Positions 6,162-14,240 are shown, numbered from the stretch's first letter. The stretch is DNA of 14,809 bases from JBFWYO01 sp050186335 (GCA_050186335.1 JBFWYO010000099.1:1-14809), one strand, 5' to 3'. Numbers and translations are program-made. Notes: generated by a model from the sequence alone, not told the origin.

Positions 6162-8195
6162 TCAGGCGTGCGCGTGGCGCCGGCTGCGGCGCACGCGGCG
6201 CACGTAGCCCAGCACGATGGCGACAATCGCCACAATCAACGGGATCAAGCCGATGTTGATCGCCTTGAGATTGGCATCGAGGGTGTTGATGTCCTTGCGC
6301 AGGTTGAACTGCACGTCGCGCAGCTCCTTGCGGATACGCAGCAATTCGGACTGGAACTCCTCCATGGCCTTTTTCTGGTCGGCGGTCAGCTCGATCTTGC
6401 CGCCGTCGCGCGCCTTGCCGCGCAGATCCTTGAGCTTCTCCTGCGCGGTCTTGAGGCTCTGCTGGAGGTCCTTCTCCTGCTTGCTCCATTTCTCGCTGGC
6501 CTGCTCTTCCATCTGCGCCACCTTGGTGAACGGCCGTTGGGCGGTCGCTCGGCCGCGCATGCCGATCAGCACGTTGGCGTCGGTCATCTGATCGAGCGCG
6601 TTCATGACGAACTCGGCGTTCCCGGCGGTCGCTGTGACGATGGACTGGCCGAAGAAATTCTGCGCCTGGGCCCAGAACTGGTCCTGCAGGAAATCGACGT
6701 CGCCGACCACGATGATGTTGGCGTCGCCCTTGGTTTCCGTCAGGTGCGCCGGCGCCTTCGCGTCGTCCTTCTTTTCGTCCTTCTTGTCGTCGGGCTTGGC
6801 GTCGTCCTTTTTCGGTTCGTCCTTCTTGGCCTCGTCCTTTTTCGGCTCGTCTTTCTTCTCGTCTTTCTTTTCGTCCTTCTTGTCGGCCGCTTTGGGCGGG
6901 CCGTCGGGGAAGGCGGTCTTGATCTTCCCGGTAATGCGCGCGGCGACGACCAAGGGTTCCTTGCCCGGCGTGTAAGCTTCGAGCAGGCGGACCGGGTTCG
7001 GCTGGAAGCGTACCGTGTTGGCGTCAATCACCATCGCCGAATCGGCGGTGGTGATCAGCGGCGTCACCGTCGTCTGCGCGTCCGCGCGCTTGCGGATCAC
7101 CGAAGCGGTCGCCATCAGTACGTTCGAGACGTCGGCGGTGACCGGATCCGTACGGTTGATGTTGGCGTCGCGCAGGTTCACCCAGGCGACGTACTGCACC
7201 ACCTGCTGGCGGGCGGATTCGCCGAAATTCACCCGCACCGCGTTGCGGCGGTCGCCGGCGAACTTGTCCTTGACGATCTCGATGCCCCATTTTTCGAACA
7301 GCTTGGGCATGTCCGAGCCCGGTCCCACGGGCTGCATGCCCATGATCGGCCGCGGCGAACGCGCCACTTCCGGAACCTGGTCGACCATCGCGATAACCTT
7401 GCCGCCGCGCATGACGAACTGATCGATGGCGTACTGCAACGGTTCCGACAGATTGTCCGGATGCACGATCAGCAGCACCGCCACGTCCTTGTCGATTTCC
7501 TTGGCGTCGCTCGAGACGTTACGCATCTCGAACAATTCGCTCATGCGCTGATAAACCTGCCACGGCGGGTCGATCTGGCCGATGCCGCGGAACTGGCCGA
7601 AGATCGGCAGATTGGTGATCAGGCCGACGACCTTGCGTTTCGGCTGGCCGAGCGCATAGACGAGCCGGGTCAAATCCTGCTCGATGAAGCGTTCACGGCT
7701 CGGGTGGAAGAATGGGATTTTTTCCTCGTCGTCCGCCGCGTTGGTGCCGATCAGCCCGAAATAGACCTGCTCGCCCGACTGGTCGACCGGCACGCCCTGC
7801 AAGCCGTATGACGCGGCCCGGTCTTCCGCATCCGAGAACGGTTCCGGATTGGCGATCTCGAGCTTGAGCCGGCCGCGCGACAGCGACGCGTAGCGCTCCA
7901 GCAATTCGCGCACGCGCAACGCCATGGCGCCATATTGCGGCACGGTTTCGCCCAGCTTGGTCGAATAGAAGAAGCGCAGCGTGATCGGTTCGGCGATCTC
8001 GGTCAGCACTTTCTGCGTGCCGGGCGACAGCGTATACGCCTTGTCCTGGGTGAAATCGACGGTCGCACCCCGGAACAGGCTGCCGGCCAGCGCGTTGACC
8101 GCGATCAGGAAGATCGCCGCCACGACGAGCGACAGTTGCGCCGTGCGGCGCTTGTCGTCCAGCCAGGACTTCTGCTTTTGCGTTTTATCGGCCAT
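6162..8195 (-). CDS. GldG-like ABC-system protein (DUF7088/ABC_transp_aux family) with charged insert
   Basis: This 677-residue membrane protein belongs to the GldG-type auxiliary family found beside ABC-2 exporters. The N-terminal membrane helix is at about 20-43 (LSLVVAAIFLIAVNALAG). It is followed by the GldG-type domain (TLSPGTQKVLTEIAEPITLRFF and VGLITNLPIFGQ are typical) and a GIFT-like region (VAVLLIVHPDNLSEPLQYAIDQFVMRGGK in pieces). Residues about 436-481 are a low-complexity insert of Lys, Asp, Glu and Pro. Near 570-645 lies a coiled coil (EKWSKQEKDLQQSL, KKAMEEFQSELLRIRKEL), then a second membrane helix (about 645-665) and a basic tail (RRVRRSRRHAHA). Most of the chain is periplasmic. 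It sits four bases after the permease gene and 19 before the DUF4340 gene. In Bacteroidetes GldG supports gliding; in Proteobacteria the role is unknown. Confidence 0.88.
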   Translation of the reverse strand: MADKTQKQKSWLDDKRRTAQLSLVVAAIFLIAVNALAGSLFRGATVDFTQDKAYTLSPGTQKVLTEIAEPITLRFFYSTKLGETVPQYGAMALRVRELLERYASLSRGRLKLEIANPEPFSDAEDRAASYGLQGVPVDQSGEQVYFGLIGTNAADDEEKIPFFHPSRERFIEQDLTRLVYALGQPKRKVVGLITNLPIFGQFRGIGQIDPPWQVYQRMSELFEMRNVSSDAKEIDKDVAVLLIVHPDNLSEPLQYAIDQFVMRGGKVIAMVDQVPEVARSPRPIMGMQPVGPGSDMPKLFEKWGIEIVKDKFAGDRRNAVRVNFGESARQQVVQYVAWVNLRDANINRTDPVTADVSNVLMATASVIRKRADAQTTVTPLITTADSAMVIDANTVRFQPNPVRLLEAYTPGKEPLVVAARITGKIKTAFPDGPPKAADKKDEKKDEKKDEPKKDEAKKDEPKKDDAKPDDKKDEKKDDAKAPAHLTETKGDANIIVVGDVDFLQDQFWAQAQNFFGQSIVTATAGNAEFVMNALDQMTDANVLIGMRGRATAQRPFTKVAQMEEQASEKWSKQEKDLQQSLKTAQEKLKDLRGKARDGGKIELTADQKKAMEEFQSELLRIRKELRDVQFNLRKDINTLDANLKAINIGLIPLIVAIVAIVLGYVRRVRRSRRHAHA
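6770..6892 (-). repeat. Lys/Asp/Glu-rich repetitive coding segment
   Basis: It includes two adjacent 30-base units (6801-6830 and 6831-6860) that differ at few positions and encode EPKKDEAKKD-like decapeptides, flanked by shorter KKDEKKDE repeats. It is in frame inside the GldG-like gene and resembles the tail repeat of the next gene. Confidence 0.8.
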
Positions 8196-8199
8196 GGCT

Positions 8200-8964
8200 C
8201 TACTCCGCCTTCTTCAGGTCGACGATGACGGCGTTGGCAAACAGAAAGACACCGATCATCGATGCGAAATACACGATGTCGCGCAGGTCGATGACGCCTT
8301 TGCGGATGTCGTTGAAATGGGTCAACGAACTGAACGTCGCGATGATGTCGACGATCGCCTGCGGCAGGAACGCGCCGAAGAAGCCGAGCACCAGGTTCGA
8401 GCCGCCGGCGGTGAACAGGAAGCAGACGACCGCTGCGAGCACGAACGCGATGACTTGGTTCTTGGAGAGCGCCGAGAAGCAGGAGCCGATCGCCAGGAAC
8501 GATCCCGCGGTCAGGAAGCTGCCCAGATAGCCGGCGAAGATCGCGCCGTTGTCCGGATTGCCGAGATAATTGACCGAAATCCAGATCGGGAAGGTGAGCG
8601 CCAGCGCGACGCCGGTGAACAGCCACGCGGCGAGGAACTTGCCGAGCACGGCGTCCCAGGTCGATACCGGCAGCGTCATCAACAGTTCGATGGTGCCCGA
8701 TTTGCGCTCTTCGGCCCATAACCGCATCGAGATCGCCGGCACCAGGAACAGGTACAGCCACGGGTGGAACTGGAAGAAGGCGTCCAGGTCGGCCTGATTG
8801 CGGTCGAAAAAGTTCCCGAAGTAGAAGGTCAACGCGCCGGCCACGGCGAGAAACACGACCAGGAACACATACGCCACCGGCGTTGCGAAATAGGCGCCCA
8901 GTTCGCGCCGGAACACCACGCCCACATTGTGGAGGTGGCTGGTTTTGACGATCGCCTGGCTCAT
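8200..8964 (-). CDS. ABC-2 type permease, GldF-like
   Basis: This 254-residue inner-membrane protein has about six hydrophobic helices and should form the transmembrane part of the ABC system with the ATPase next door. The start (FRRELGAYFATPVAYVFLVVFL) and the motif MRLWAEERKSGTIELL followed by LMTLPVS (residues about 80-100) are hallmarks of GldF-like/ABC-2 permeases. The later helices (AGSFLAIGSCFSALSKNQV, AFVLAAVVCFLF) fit too. The length is normal. Its ATG overlaps the stop of the ATPase gene by four bases, and only four bases separate it from the GldG-like gene, so the operon is translationally coupled. The cargo or function is unknown. Confidence 0.92.
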   Translation of the reverse strand: MSQAIVKTSHLHNVGVVFRRELGAYFATPVAYVFLVVFLAVAGALTFYFGNFFDRNQADLDAFFQFHPWLYLFLVPAISMRLWAEERKSGTIELLMTLPVSTWDAVLGKFLAAWLFTGVALALTFPIWISVNYLGNPDNGAIFAGYLGSFLTAGSFLAIGSCFSALSKNQVIAFVLAAVVCFLFTAGGSNLVLGFFGAFLPQAIVDIIATFSSLTHFNDIRKGVIDLRDIVYFASMIGVFLFANAVIVDLKKAE

Positions 8965-9905
8965 CGCGCGCTCCTCGTAATATCGCGGAACACGTCATCC
9001 AGATGGCCGTGATCGACGCGAATTTCCTGCACCTCCCAGCCGGCGTCGCGCACCTGCGCGCTGACGGCGGAAAGAATCGGTTGTCCGGCGTTCGGCGACA
9101 CGCGCAGCGCGAATCCCTGGTCGGCGGAAATCGGCTCGACGCGGGCCACGCCGGCGATCTTGCCGAGCGCCGTCTGCGCCGCCTCCAGCGCGGGCTTGGT
9201 GAAGCGCACAATCACCGTGTTGTAGGTCTTCGAACGCGCCTCGAGGTCCGAGGGCGTGCCGTCGGCGACGATCTTGCCGGCGGCGATGATGATGGCGCGC
9301 GTACAGATCGACGAAACCTCTTCGAGGATGTGCGTCGAAATGATGATGGCTTTTTCGTGCGCCATCTCGCGGATCAGATTCCGCACATCATGCTTCTGGT
9401 TCGGATCGAGCCCGTCGGTCGGCTCGTCCAGCACCAAAACGTCCGGGTCGTGCAGCAATGCCTGCGCCAGGCCGACGCGGCGCTTGAAGCCTTTGGACAA
9501 GGTCTCGATCGGCTGGTCCATGACATGCGCGATCTGCACACGCTTGACGGCGCGTTCGATCGCCGCCTTGCGGGTCGATCCGGACATGCCGCGCGCGGAC
9601 GCGATGAACGACAGAAAGCTGCTCGGCGTCATGTCCGCATACAAAGGTGCGCCCTCCGGCAGATAGCCGAGGTGGCGCTTGGCGTCGAGCGGGTGTTCCA
9701 ACACATCGAAACCGCACACTTTGGCCGTACCGCCGGTCGGCGTCAGGAAACCGGTGATCATCTTCATCGTGGTCGACTTGCCGGCACCGTTCGGGCCGAG
9801 GAAGCCCAGCACTTCGCCTTTCTTGACCGCGAATGAAATGTCGTTCACGGCATGAATCGGGCCGAAATGCTTGGTCAGGGCCTGGACCTGGATCAACTCC
9901 TGCAT
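8961..9905 (-). CDS. ABC transporter ATP-binding protein, GldA-like
   Basis: This 314-residue cytoplasmic ATPase should power the ABC system. All nucleotide-binding motifs are visible: Walker A GPNGAGKS (37-44), signature LSKGFKRR (136-143), Walker B VLVLDEP (156-162), D-loop GLDP (165-168) and H-loop His192 (STH). Where a Q-loop Gln is expected there is GYLPEG (80-85), a form common in this ABC-2 exporter branch. Residues from about 225 on are a C-terminal domain (NTVIVRFTKPALEAAQ) typical of GldA/CcmA-type ATPases. The gene is first in a four-gene operon (ATPase, permease, GldG-like, DUF4340). A possible promoter lies 60-90 bases upstream. Confidence 0.94.
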   Translation of the reverse strand: MQELIQVQALTKHFGPIHAVNDISFAVKKGEVLGFLGPNGAGKSTTMKMITGFLTPTGGTAKVCGFDVLEHPLDAKRHLGYLPEGAPLYADMTPSSFLSFIASARGMSGSTRKAAIERAVKRVQIAHVMDQPIETLSKGFKRRVGLAQALLHDPDVLVLDEPTDGLDPNQKHDVRNLIREMAHEKAIIISTHILEEVSSICTRAIIIAAGKIVADGTPSDLEARSKTYNTVIVRFTKPALEAAQTALGKIAGVARVEPISADQGFALRVSPNAGQPILSAVSAQVRDAGWEVQEIRVDHGHLDDVFRDITRSAR

Positions 9906-9964
9906 GGCGTTTCCGCTAGTTTGTGGGGGTCCGGGGGCAATATCCCGGTTTTTTGGCAGCCGGA

Positions 9965-9993
9965 TACATACGCATAAGCGCGTCGCACTTCAA
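9965..9993 (-). promoter_or_regulatory. Possible sigma-70 promoter of the GldA/F/G-like operon
   Basis: On the minus strand TTGAAG (9993-9988) and TATGTA (9970-9965) are separated by 17 bases, about 60 bases before the ATPase start. The spacing is ideal but the hexamers match consensus only partly (4/6 and 3/6), so this is a candidate. The rest of the 187-base gap 9906-10092 shows no gene and no clear terminator. Confidence 0.35.
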
Positions 9994-10092
9994 CCGCCCT
10001 GTGAGGTCCAAATGGAGCGGAAAAGTGGTGGCGGGCCAAGCATTTGCGGCGGTTTCCCGGCCCCGCCGATCGGCCCATCCGGGCGGCGGCGC

Positions 10093-11436
10093 TCAGCGCG
10101 CGGCCAGATCGCGGTCGATATTGCGCAGCGCCGGCAACAGGGTGAGCCCGCGCGCCGCCATGAACAGCATGAACGCCAGCCACAGGCCGTGATTGCCCCA
10201 GACCGGCACCAGCAAATAGCCGGCCGCCAGCAGGACCGGCAGCACGACGAACATGGCGTTGCGCATCGCCGCCGTTCGTGTCGCGCCGATGCAAATGCCG
10301 TCGAGCTGGAAGCCCCAGACCGAAACGATCGGCGAGGCGATCAGCCACGGCAGATATTCGTGCGCGCCGGCGCGCACCGTCGGAATATCGGTGAACAATC
10401 CGATCAGCCAATACCCGGCTGTGCCATAAAACACCGCCACGACGATAGCTATCACGAGCGCCGCCTGCGAGGTCTTGACCACTGCGTCGCGAAACGCGGC
10501 TCGGTCGCGCCGGCCGACCGCGGCGCCGACCAGCGCTTCGGCGGCATGGGCAAACCCGTCCAGCCCGTAGGCCAGCAAGGTCTGAAGATTCATCAGCACC
10601 GCATTCGCGGCCAGCAGTGTCTCGCCCAGCGCGGCACCCTGCAAGGTGAACCAGGCGAACGAAATCAGCAGCAGCAACGTGCGCAGGAAAATGTCGCGGT
10701 TGATGCGCAGCATGGTCGCCAGCCTGGCTGGCGCCATAAGCTGCGCGCGGGAGGGACGGTGGCCACCGCGCAACGACGCGCCGCGCAACGTGCGCCAGAT
10801 CAGGACCGCGCCGAGCGGCAGCGAGCAGGCTTCCGCGATCAACGTCGCGGTCGCCACGCCTTCGATGCCCCAGCCCAGGCCCGGCACGAACAGGATCGCC
10901 AACGCGGCGTTGAGCACGTTGACGGCAATCATCAGCACCAGCGCCGTGGCCATCCGCTGCAGGCCGAACAGCCAACCGATGGCGACGTAATGGAACAGCA
11001 CGCAAGGTGCCGCCCAGATGCGGATTTCGTAATAGCTGCGGGCCAGTGCGTCGGTTTTGCCGGGCGCTTCGACGATCCAGAAGGCGATGCGGCCGAGCGG
11101 ATCGTGCAAGGCGACCAGCACCAAGCCGATCGCCAGCGCGATCGCCGCGGCGCGGAACAGCGCCGCCCGAATCTCGGCGGTATCGCCGCGACCGAGCGCT
11201 TGCGCAACCTGGCCTGTGGTGCCGAGGCGCAGGAACGAGAACATCCAATACAAGAACGAGAAAACCATCCCGCCGAGCGCGACGCCGCCGATGAAAGCGG
11301 CGTCGGGCAGATGGCCCATGACCGCCGTATCGACCGCGCCCATGAGCGGGATCGAGAGATTGGCGAGGATGACCGGCGTCGCCAACCGCCACACGCGGCG
11401 ATGGGTCAGCGGTGCTCCGTTATCGGCCGACGGCAT
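10093..11436 (-). CDS. MATE family efflux transporter, DinF-like
   Basis: This 447-residue inner-membrane antiporter has about twelve predicted helices and should export organic compounds, driven by H+ or Na+. The opening matches the DinF branch: LATPVILANLSIPLMGAVDTAVMGHL in segments, then the glycine-rich second helix and LRLGTTGQVAQALGRGD (residues about 69-85). The second half repeats the pattern (TLLLLISFAWFTLQGA, ANAVLMNLQTLLAYGLDGFAHAAEALVG), as expected for the two-lobe MATE fold. The acidic residue in helix 1 (Asp36) is in the usual place. The ATG at 11436 lies 17 bases inside the end of the gamma-glutamyltransferase-like gene, so coupling is likely. The ribosome site is poor, consistent with coupling. 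The substrate cannot be told from sequence. Confidence 0.92.
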   Translation of the reverse strand: MPSADNGAPLTHRRVWRLATPVILANLSIPLMGAVDTAVMGHLPDAAFIGGVALGGMVFSFLYWMFSFLRLGTTGQVAQALGRGDTAEIRAALFRAAAIALAIGLVLVALHDPLGRIAFWIVEAPGKTDALARSYYEIRIWAAPCVLFHYVAIGWLFGLQRMATALVLMIAVNVLNAALAILFVPGLGWGIEGVATATLIAEACSLPLGAVLIWRTLRGASLRGGHRPSRAQLMAPARLATMLRINRDIFLRTLLLLISFAWFTLQGAALGETLLAANAVLMNLQTLLAYGLDGFAHAAEALVGAAVGRRDRAAFRDAVVKTSQAALVIAIVVAVFYGTAGYWLIGLFTDIPTVRAGAHEYLPWLIASPIVSVWGFQLDGICIGATRTAAMRNAMFVVLPVLLAAGYLLVPVWGNHGLWLAFMLFMAARGLTLLPALRNIDRDLAAR

Positions 11437-13198
11437 AGCCCTGCATGAAGCGCGGGTTGGCCGCGGCTTTCAGCATGCCGTCGGGCTCGCGGCCGACCGC
11501 GCACAGGCGGCCGAGCGACCAGCCGTCGACGAGGTCGATCTGATGCCCGCGCTTGCGCAACGCCTCGACGGTCGCCTCCGGATAGCGGTCTTCCATTTGC
11601 AGGAATGCCGGCTTGGCCTGGCGCGGATAGAACGAGTTCGGCGCATGATAGGAAAGTATTGCCGGCGCATCGATGGCGGCTTGGAGGTTCATGTTGTGGT
11701 GCACGTGACGCAGGAACATGAACAGCGCCCATTGGTCCTGCCCGTCGCCGCCTGGCGAACCGAACGCCAGCGCGGCCTTGCCGTCGCGCAATGCGAGGCC
11801 CGGGGTCAGCGTGCTGCGCGGGCGTTTTTTCGGCGCCAGCGAAGCCGGCAGCCCGGGCTCGAGCCAAAACATCTGCGCGCGCGTGCCGAGGCAAAAGCCC
11901 AAGCCGGGTATCACCGGCGAACTCTGCAGCCAGCCGCCGCTCGGCATGCACGACACCATGTTGCCCCAGCGATCGACCGCATCGATATGCACCGTATCCG
12001 AACGCGTCTCGCCGACCATCGCGACGTTCGGTTCGCCTTCGCCGGCCTTGATCGCGATATCGCCGGCGACGCGCGCCGGCAGTTGCGCGGCGAAGCCGGG
12101 AATGTGCCCGGGCCGGAGATCGCGCGACGCGGTATCGGAAATCAGCGGGCGGCGTTTGTCGTTGTATCCGTCGCTCAGAAGCTCCGTCATCGGCACGCGC
12201 ACGTAGTCCGGATCGCCGTAATAGGCTTCGCGATCGGCGAATGCCAACTTCAACGCTTCGAGCAGATGATGCACGAACGCATCGCCCATCGGCGGCATCG
12301 ACGCGAGATCGAAGCCCTTAAGCAGCGCAAGGCTTTGCAGAAAGATCGGCCCCTGGCCCCACGGCTGCGTCTTGCAAACGGTGTAGCCGTGGTAATCGTA
12401 TGTGACCGGCGTTTCGTAGGTTGCCTGCCACTCGGCCATATCATGCGCCGTCAAGACGCCCTTGTGGCGCAGGCCCGAACTGTCGAGCACTTCGGTTTCC
12501 GCGCAGAACGCGCCGATGCGCTCGGCTACGAACCCCTTATAGAAAGCCTTTCGCGCCGCTTCGATCTGCGCTTCGCGATCGGCGCCGGCGGATTCGGCTT
12601 CGGTCAGGATGCGAGCATAGGTCTCCGCCAGTTCCGGATTGCGGAAGCGGGCGCCGACGGAAGGCGGTTTGCCGCCGGGCAGATATAAGGAAGCCGAGCT
12701 GGGCCATTCCTTGCGGAACAGTTCGGCCACGTTGGCGATGAACTGGGCCAAAGTCGGCGCAACCGGGTACCCGTCGCGCGCAAACGCAATCGCCGGCCCG
12801 AGTACGTCGGCGACGCGCTTGGTGCCATGGTCGCGCAACAGCTGCATCCAGCCGTCGAACGCGCCCGGCACAACGGCGGCCAGCAGGCCGGTCGCCGGGA
12901 TCAGCGTCAGCCCTTCGCGCCGGTAATGCTCGATGCTGGCCATGGCCGGCGCCGGACCCTGGGCGCAGATCACGCGCGTCGACCCGGTCTTGGCGTCAAA
13001 CAGGATGACCGGCAGGTCGCCGGAAGGTCCGTTCTGATGCGGTTCCACCACCTGCAGCGCGAATCCGGCGGCGACGGCCGCGTCGAACGCGTTGCCGCCG
13101 CTCTCGAGCATCGACATACCGGTCTGCGCGGCAAGCCAGTGCGAACTCGCCACCATGCCGAAGTTGCCGCGGAGCTCCGGGCGGGTGGTGAAACTCAT
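11420..13198 (-). CDS. Gamma-glutamyltransferase family protein (YwrD-like branch), no signal peptide
   Basis: This 592-residue Ntn-hydrolase is expected to cleave itself before a Thr that becomes the nucleophile. The N-terminal block VASSHWLAAQTGMSML, ESGGNAFDAAVA and the segment TGLLAAVVPGAFDGW are family landmarks. The cleavage site is Thr402 in DTVHIDAVDRWGN, which matches TTHYSVVDKDGN of E. coli Ggt. KKRPRSTLTP and GSPGGDGQDQ cover the second half of the active site, keeping the oxyanion Gly-Gly. However, Arg114, Asn411, Gln430 and Asp433 of E. coli Ggt appear as Gln80, Gly422, Arg and Met, so the usual gamma-glutamyl pocket is altered. No signal peptide is seen, so the protein is probably cytosolic, unlike periplasmic Ggt. 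It starts four bases after the LAB_N gene and overlaps the MATE gene. The true substrate may be another amide. Confidence 0.88.
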   Translation of the reverse strand: MSFTTRPELRGNFGMVASSHWLAAQTGMSMLESGGNAFDAAVAAGFALQVVEPHQNGPSGDLPVILFDAKTGSTRVICAQGPAPAMASIEHYRREGLTLIPATGLLAAVVPGAFDGWMQLLRDHGTKRVADVLGPAIAFARDGYPVAPTLAQFIANVAELFRKEWPSSASLYLPGGKPPSVGARFRNPELAETYARILTEAESAGADREAQIEAARKAFYKGFVAERIGAFCAETEVLDSSGLRHKGVLTAHDMAEWQATYETPVTYDYHGYTVCKTQPWGQGPIFLQSLALLKGFDLASMPPMGDAFVHHLLEALKLAFADREAYYGDPDYVRVPMTELLSDGYNDKRRPLISDTASRDLRPGHIPGFAAQLPARVAGDIAIKAGEGEPNVAMVGETRSDTVHIDAVDRWGNMVSCMPSGGWLQSSPVIPGLGFCLGTRAQMFWLEPGLPASLAPKKRPRSTLTPGLALRDGKAALAFGSPGGDGQDQWALFMFLRHVHHNMNLQAAIDAPAILSYHAPNSFYPRQAKPAFLQMEDRYPEATVEALRKRGHQIDLVDGWSLGRLCAVGREPDGMLKAAANPRFMQGYAVGR

Positions 13199-13202
13199 GT
13201 GC

Positions 13203-13490
13203 TCACGACTCCGTTTCGTCGCGCTCTTCGCGCTTCTCGCGGAAGATCAGGTAGAGATTCCGTCCGTACACGATCAAGCCGCCGGCTTGTCCGGCGATGA
13301 ATACCGGGTCCTCGCGATAGATCGCATAGGCCAACAGCACGCAGCCGCCGCCGACACTGAAGTACCAGAACGCAACCGGGATGATGCTGCGGCGAACCTT
13401 TTCGCTCATGATCCACTGCACGACGAAGCGCATGGTGAACAAGGCCTGACCGAGAAAGCCGATCACAAGCCAGATTTTTTCCGCTGCCAC
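13203..13490 (-). CDS. Small LAB_N membrane protein (lipid-A-disaccharide synthase N-terminal domain)
   Basis: This 95-residue protein consists almost wholly of the LAB_N domain, which is fused to LpxB in some bacteria and free-standing in others. Three hydrophobic segments are visible (KIWLVIGFLGQALFTMRFV, IPVAFWYFSVGGGCVLLAYAI, DPVFIAGQAGGLIVYGRNLY). Family residues include RFVVQW, SEK, FWYFS, the DPVFI.GQ motif and Y.RNLYLI. The tail is charged (REKREERDETES). The GTG at 13490 has AGGAG eight bases upstream. An in-frame GTG at 13499 overlaps the stop of the glycosyltransferase but has no room for a ribosome site. It is commonly found beside GT2 and GT39 genes, as here, and resembles SWEET-type folds, so a role in moving or presenting lipid-linked sugars is possible but unproven. 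Confidence 0.87.
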   Translation of the reverse strand: MAAEKIWLVIGFLGQALFTMRFVVQWIMSEKVRRSIIPVAFWYFSVGGGCVLLAYAIYREDPVFIAGQAGGLIVYGRNLYLIFREKREERDETES

Positions 13491-13495
13491 CGAGC

Positions 13496-14218
13496 TCACT
13501 CCTCTTTCTTGATGATGGGATAGCGGGTGCGTCGTTGCAGCCACATGACGCCCAGCAAGTCCCAGATGCCCGCCCACAATCGGTCCAGAATGCCGTACTT
13601 TGAAACGCCGCGTTCGCGCGGCCGGTGATGCACTTCGACCGAAACGACGGTACAGCCGCGGCGCATGAACAGCGCCGGCAGGAAGCGGTGCATATGATCG
13701 AAGTGCGGCAGGTCGAGAAACGCTTCGCGCGAAAACAATTTTAAGCCGCAGCCCGAGTCGGGGGTCGCATCGCCCAGCATGCGGGCGCGAATGCCGTTGG
13801 CGATCTTCGAGGCCAGGCGCCGCATGCCGGTGTCCTTGCGGTTCTTGCGAAAGCCGCAAATGACGAGATTGGTGTCGGCGGCGCCGGCCTGTCTGAGCCG
13901 GTCCCACATGGCGGGGATCGAGGCGGGATCGTTTTGCCCGTCGCCGTCCAGCGTCGCGACGAATTTCGCCTTGGCGTGCTTGATGCCGGTCACGACGGCG
14001 CGGCTCTGGCCATACGCCCGGTCGTGGGTCAGCACGCGCAGCATCGGGAACCGGGCCCGGGCTTTCGTCAGTTGCTCGGCGGTGGCGTCGTCGCTGCCGT
14101 CGTTTACGTACACGATCTCGAAGTCCAGGCGGCCCGAAAGGGCGCCGTGAATCTCCGAGATCAGAGGCAGGATGTTCTCCGCCTCGTTGCGAACGGGTAC
14201 GACGATCGAAAGATCCAT
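13496..14218 (-). CDS. Family-2 glycosyltransferase, dolichol/undecaprenyl-phosphate sugar synthase type
   Basis: This 240-residue cytoplasmic enzyme should transfer a sugar from a nucleotide donor onto polyprenyl phosphate at the inner face of the membrane. Motifs of the GT-A fold are clear: VPVRNE (7-12), YVNDGSDD (37-44), the DXD-type DGDGQNDP (91-98) and, near the end, HHRPRERGVSKYG, typical of the DPM1/ArnC group. There are no two C-terminal membrane helices as in ArnC or GtrB, so it is the short form. It is the first gene of a coupled set with LAB_N, and it is divergent from a family-39 glycosyltransferase. That arrangement suggests it makes the lipid-linked sugar that the GT39 enzyme uses. 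The sugar is not predictable. Confidence 0.92.
   Translation of the reverse strand: MDLSIVVPVRNEAENILPLISEIHGALSGRLDFEIVYVNDGSDDATAEQLTKARARFPMLRVLTHDRAYGQSRAVVTGIKHAKAKFVATLDGDGQNDPASIPAMWDRLRQAGAADTNLVICGFRKNRKDTGMRRLASKIANGIRARMLGDATPDSGCGLKLFSREAFLDLPHFDHMHRFLPALFMRRGCTVVSVEVHHRPRERGVSKYGILDRLWAGIWDLLGVMWLQRRTRYPIIKKEE
13499..13503 (-). promoter_or_regulatory. Ribosome binding site that fixes the GTG start of the LAB_N gene
   Basis: AGGAG on the minus strand lies within the last codons of the glycosyltransferase, eight bases before the GTG at 13490-13488. The alternative GTG at 13499 directly abuts this motif and could not use it. Confidence 0.7.
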
Positions 14219-14240
14219 TGAACCATCGGCATGTCCGGGT

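Noticed and set aside
6143..6235. Upstream extension of the DUF4340 protein
   Set aside because: It overlaps the end of the GldG-like gene and would precede the membrane anchor with unrelated sequence. The ATG at 6142 has its own ribosome site.
5850..7811. 653-codon open frame on the plus strand
   Set aside because: It is antisense to the GldG-like and DUF4340 genes and spans their junction. Its Leu/Phe-rich runs are only the complement of the Lys/Glu repeats.
10060..10092. GC-rich dyad (including GCCGATCGGC) after the MATE gene as a terminator
   Set aside because: The stem is imperfect and no T-run follows on the minus strand, so intrinsic termination is not supported.
9871..11448. 525-codon open frame on the plus strand
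   Set aside because: It is antisense to the MATE transporter. The predicted protein is a Gln/Arg/His-rich string without membrane segments or a domain.
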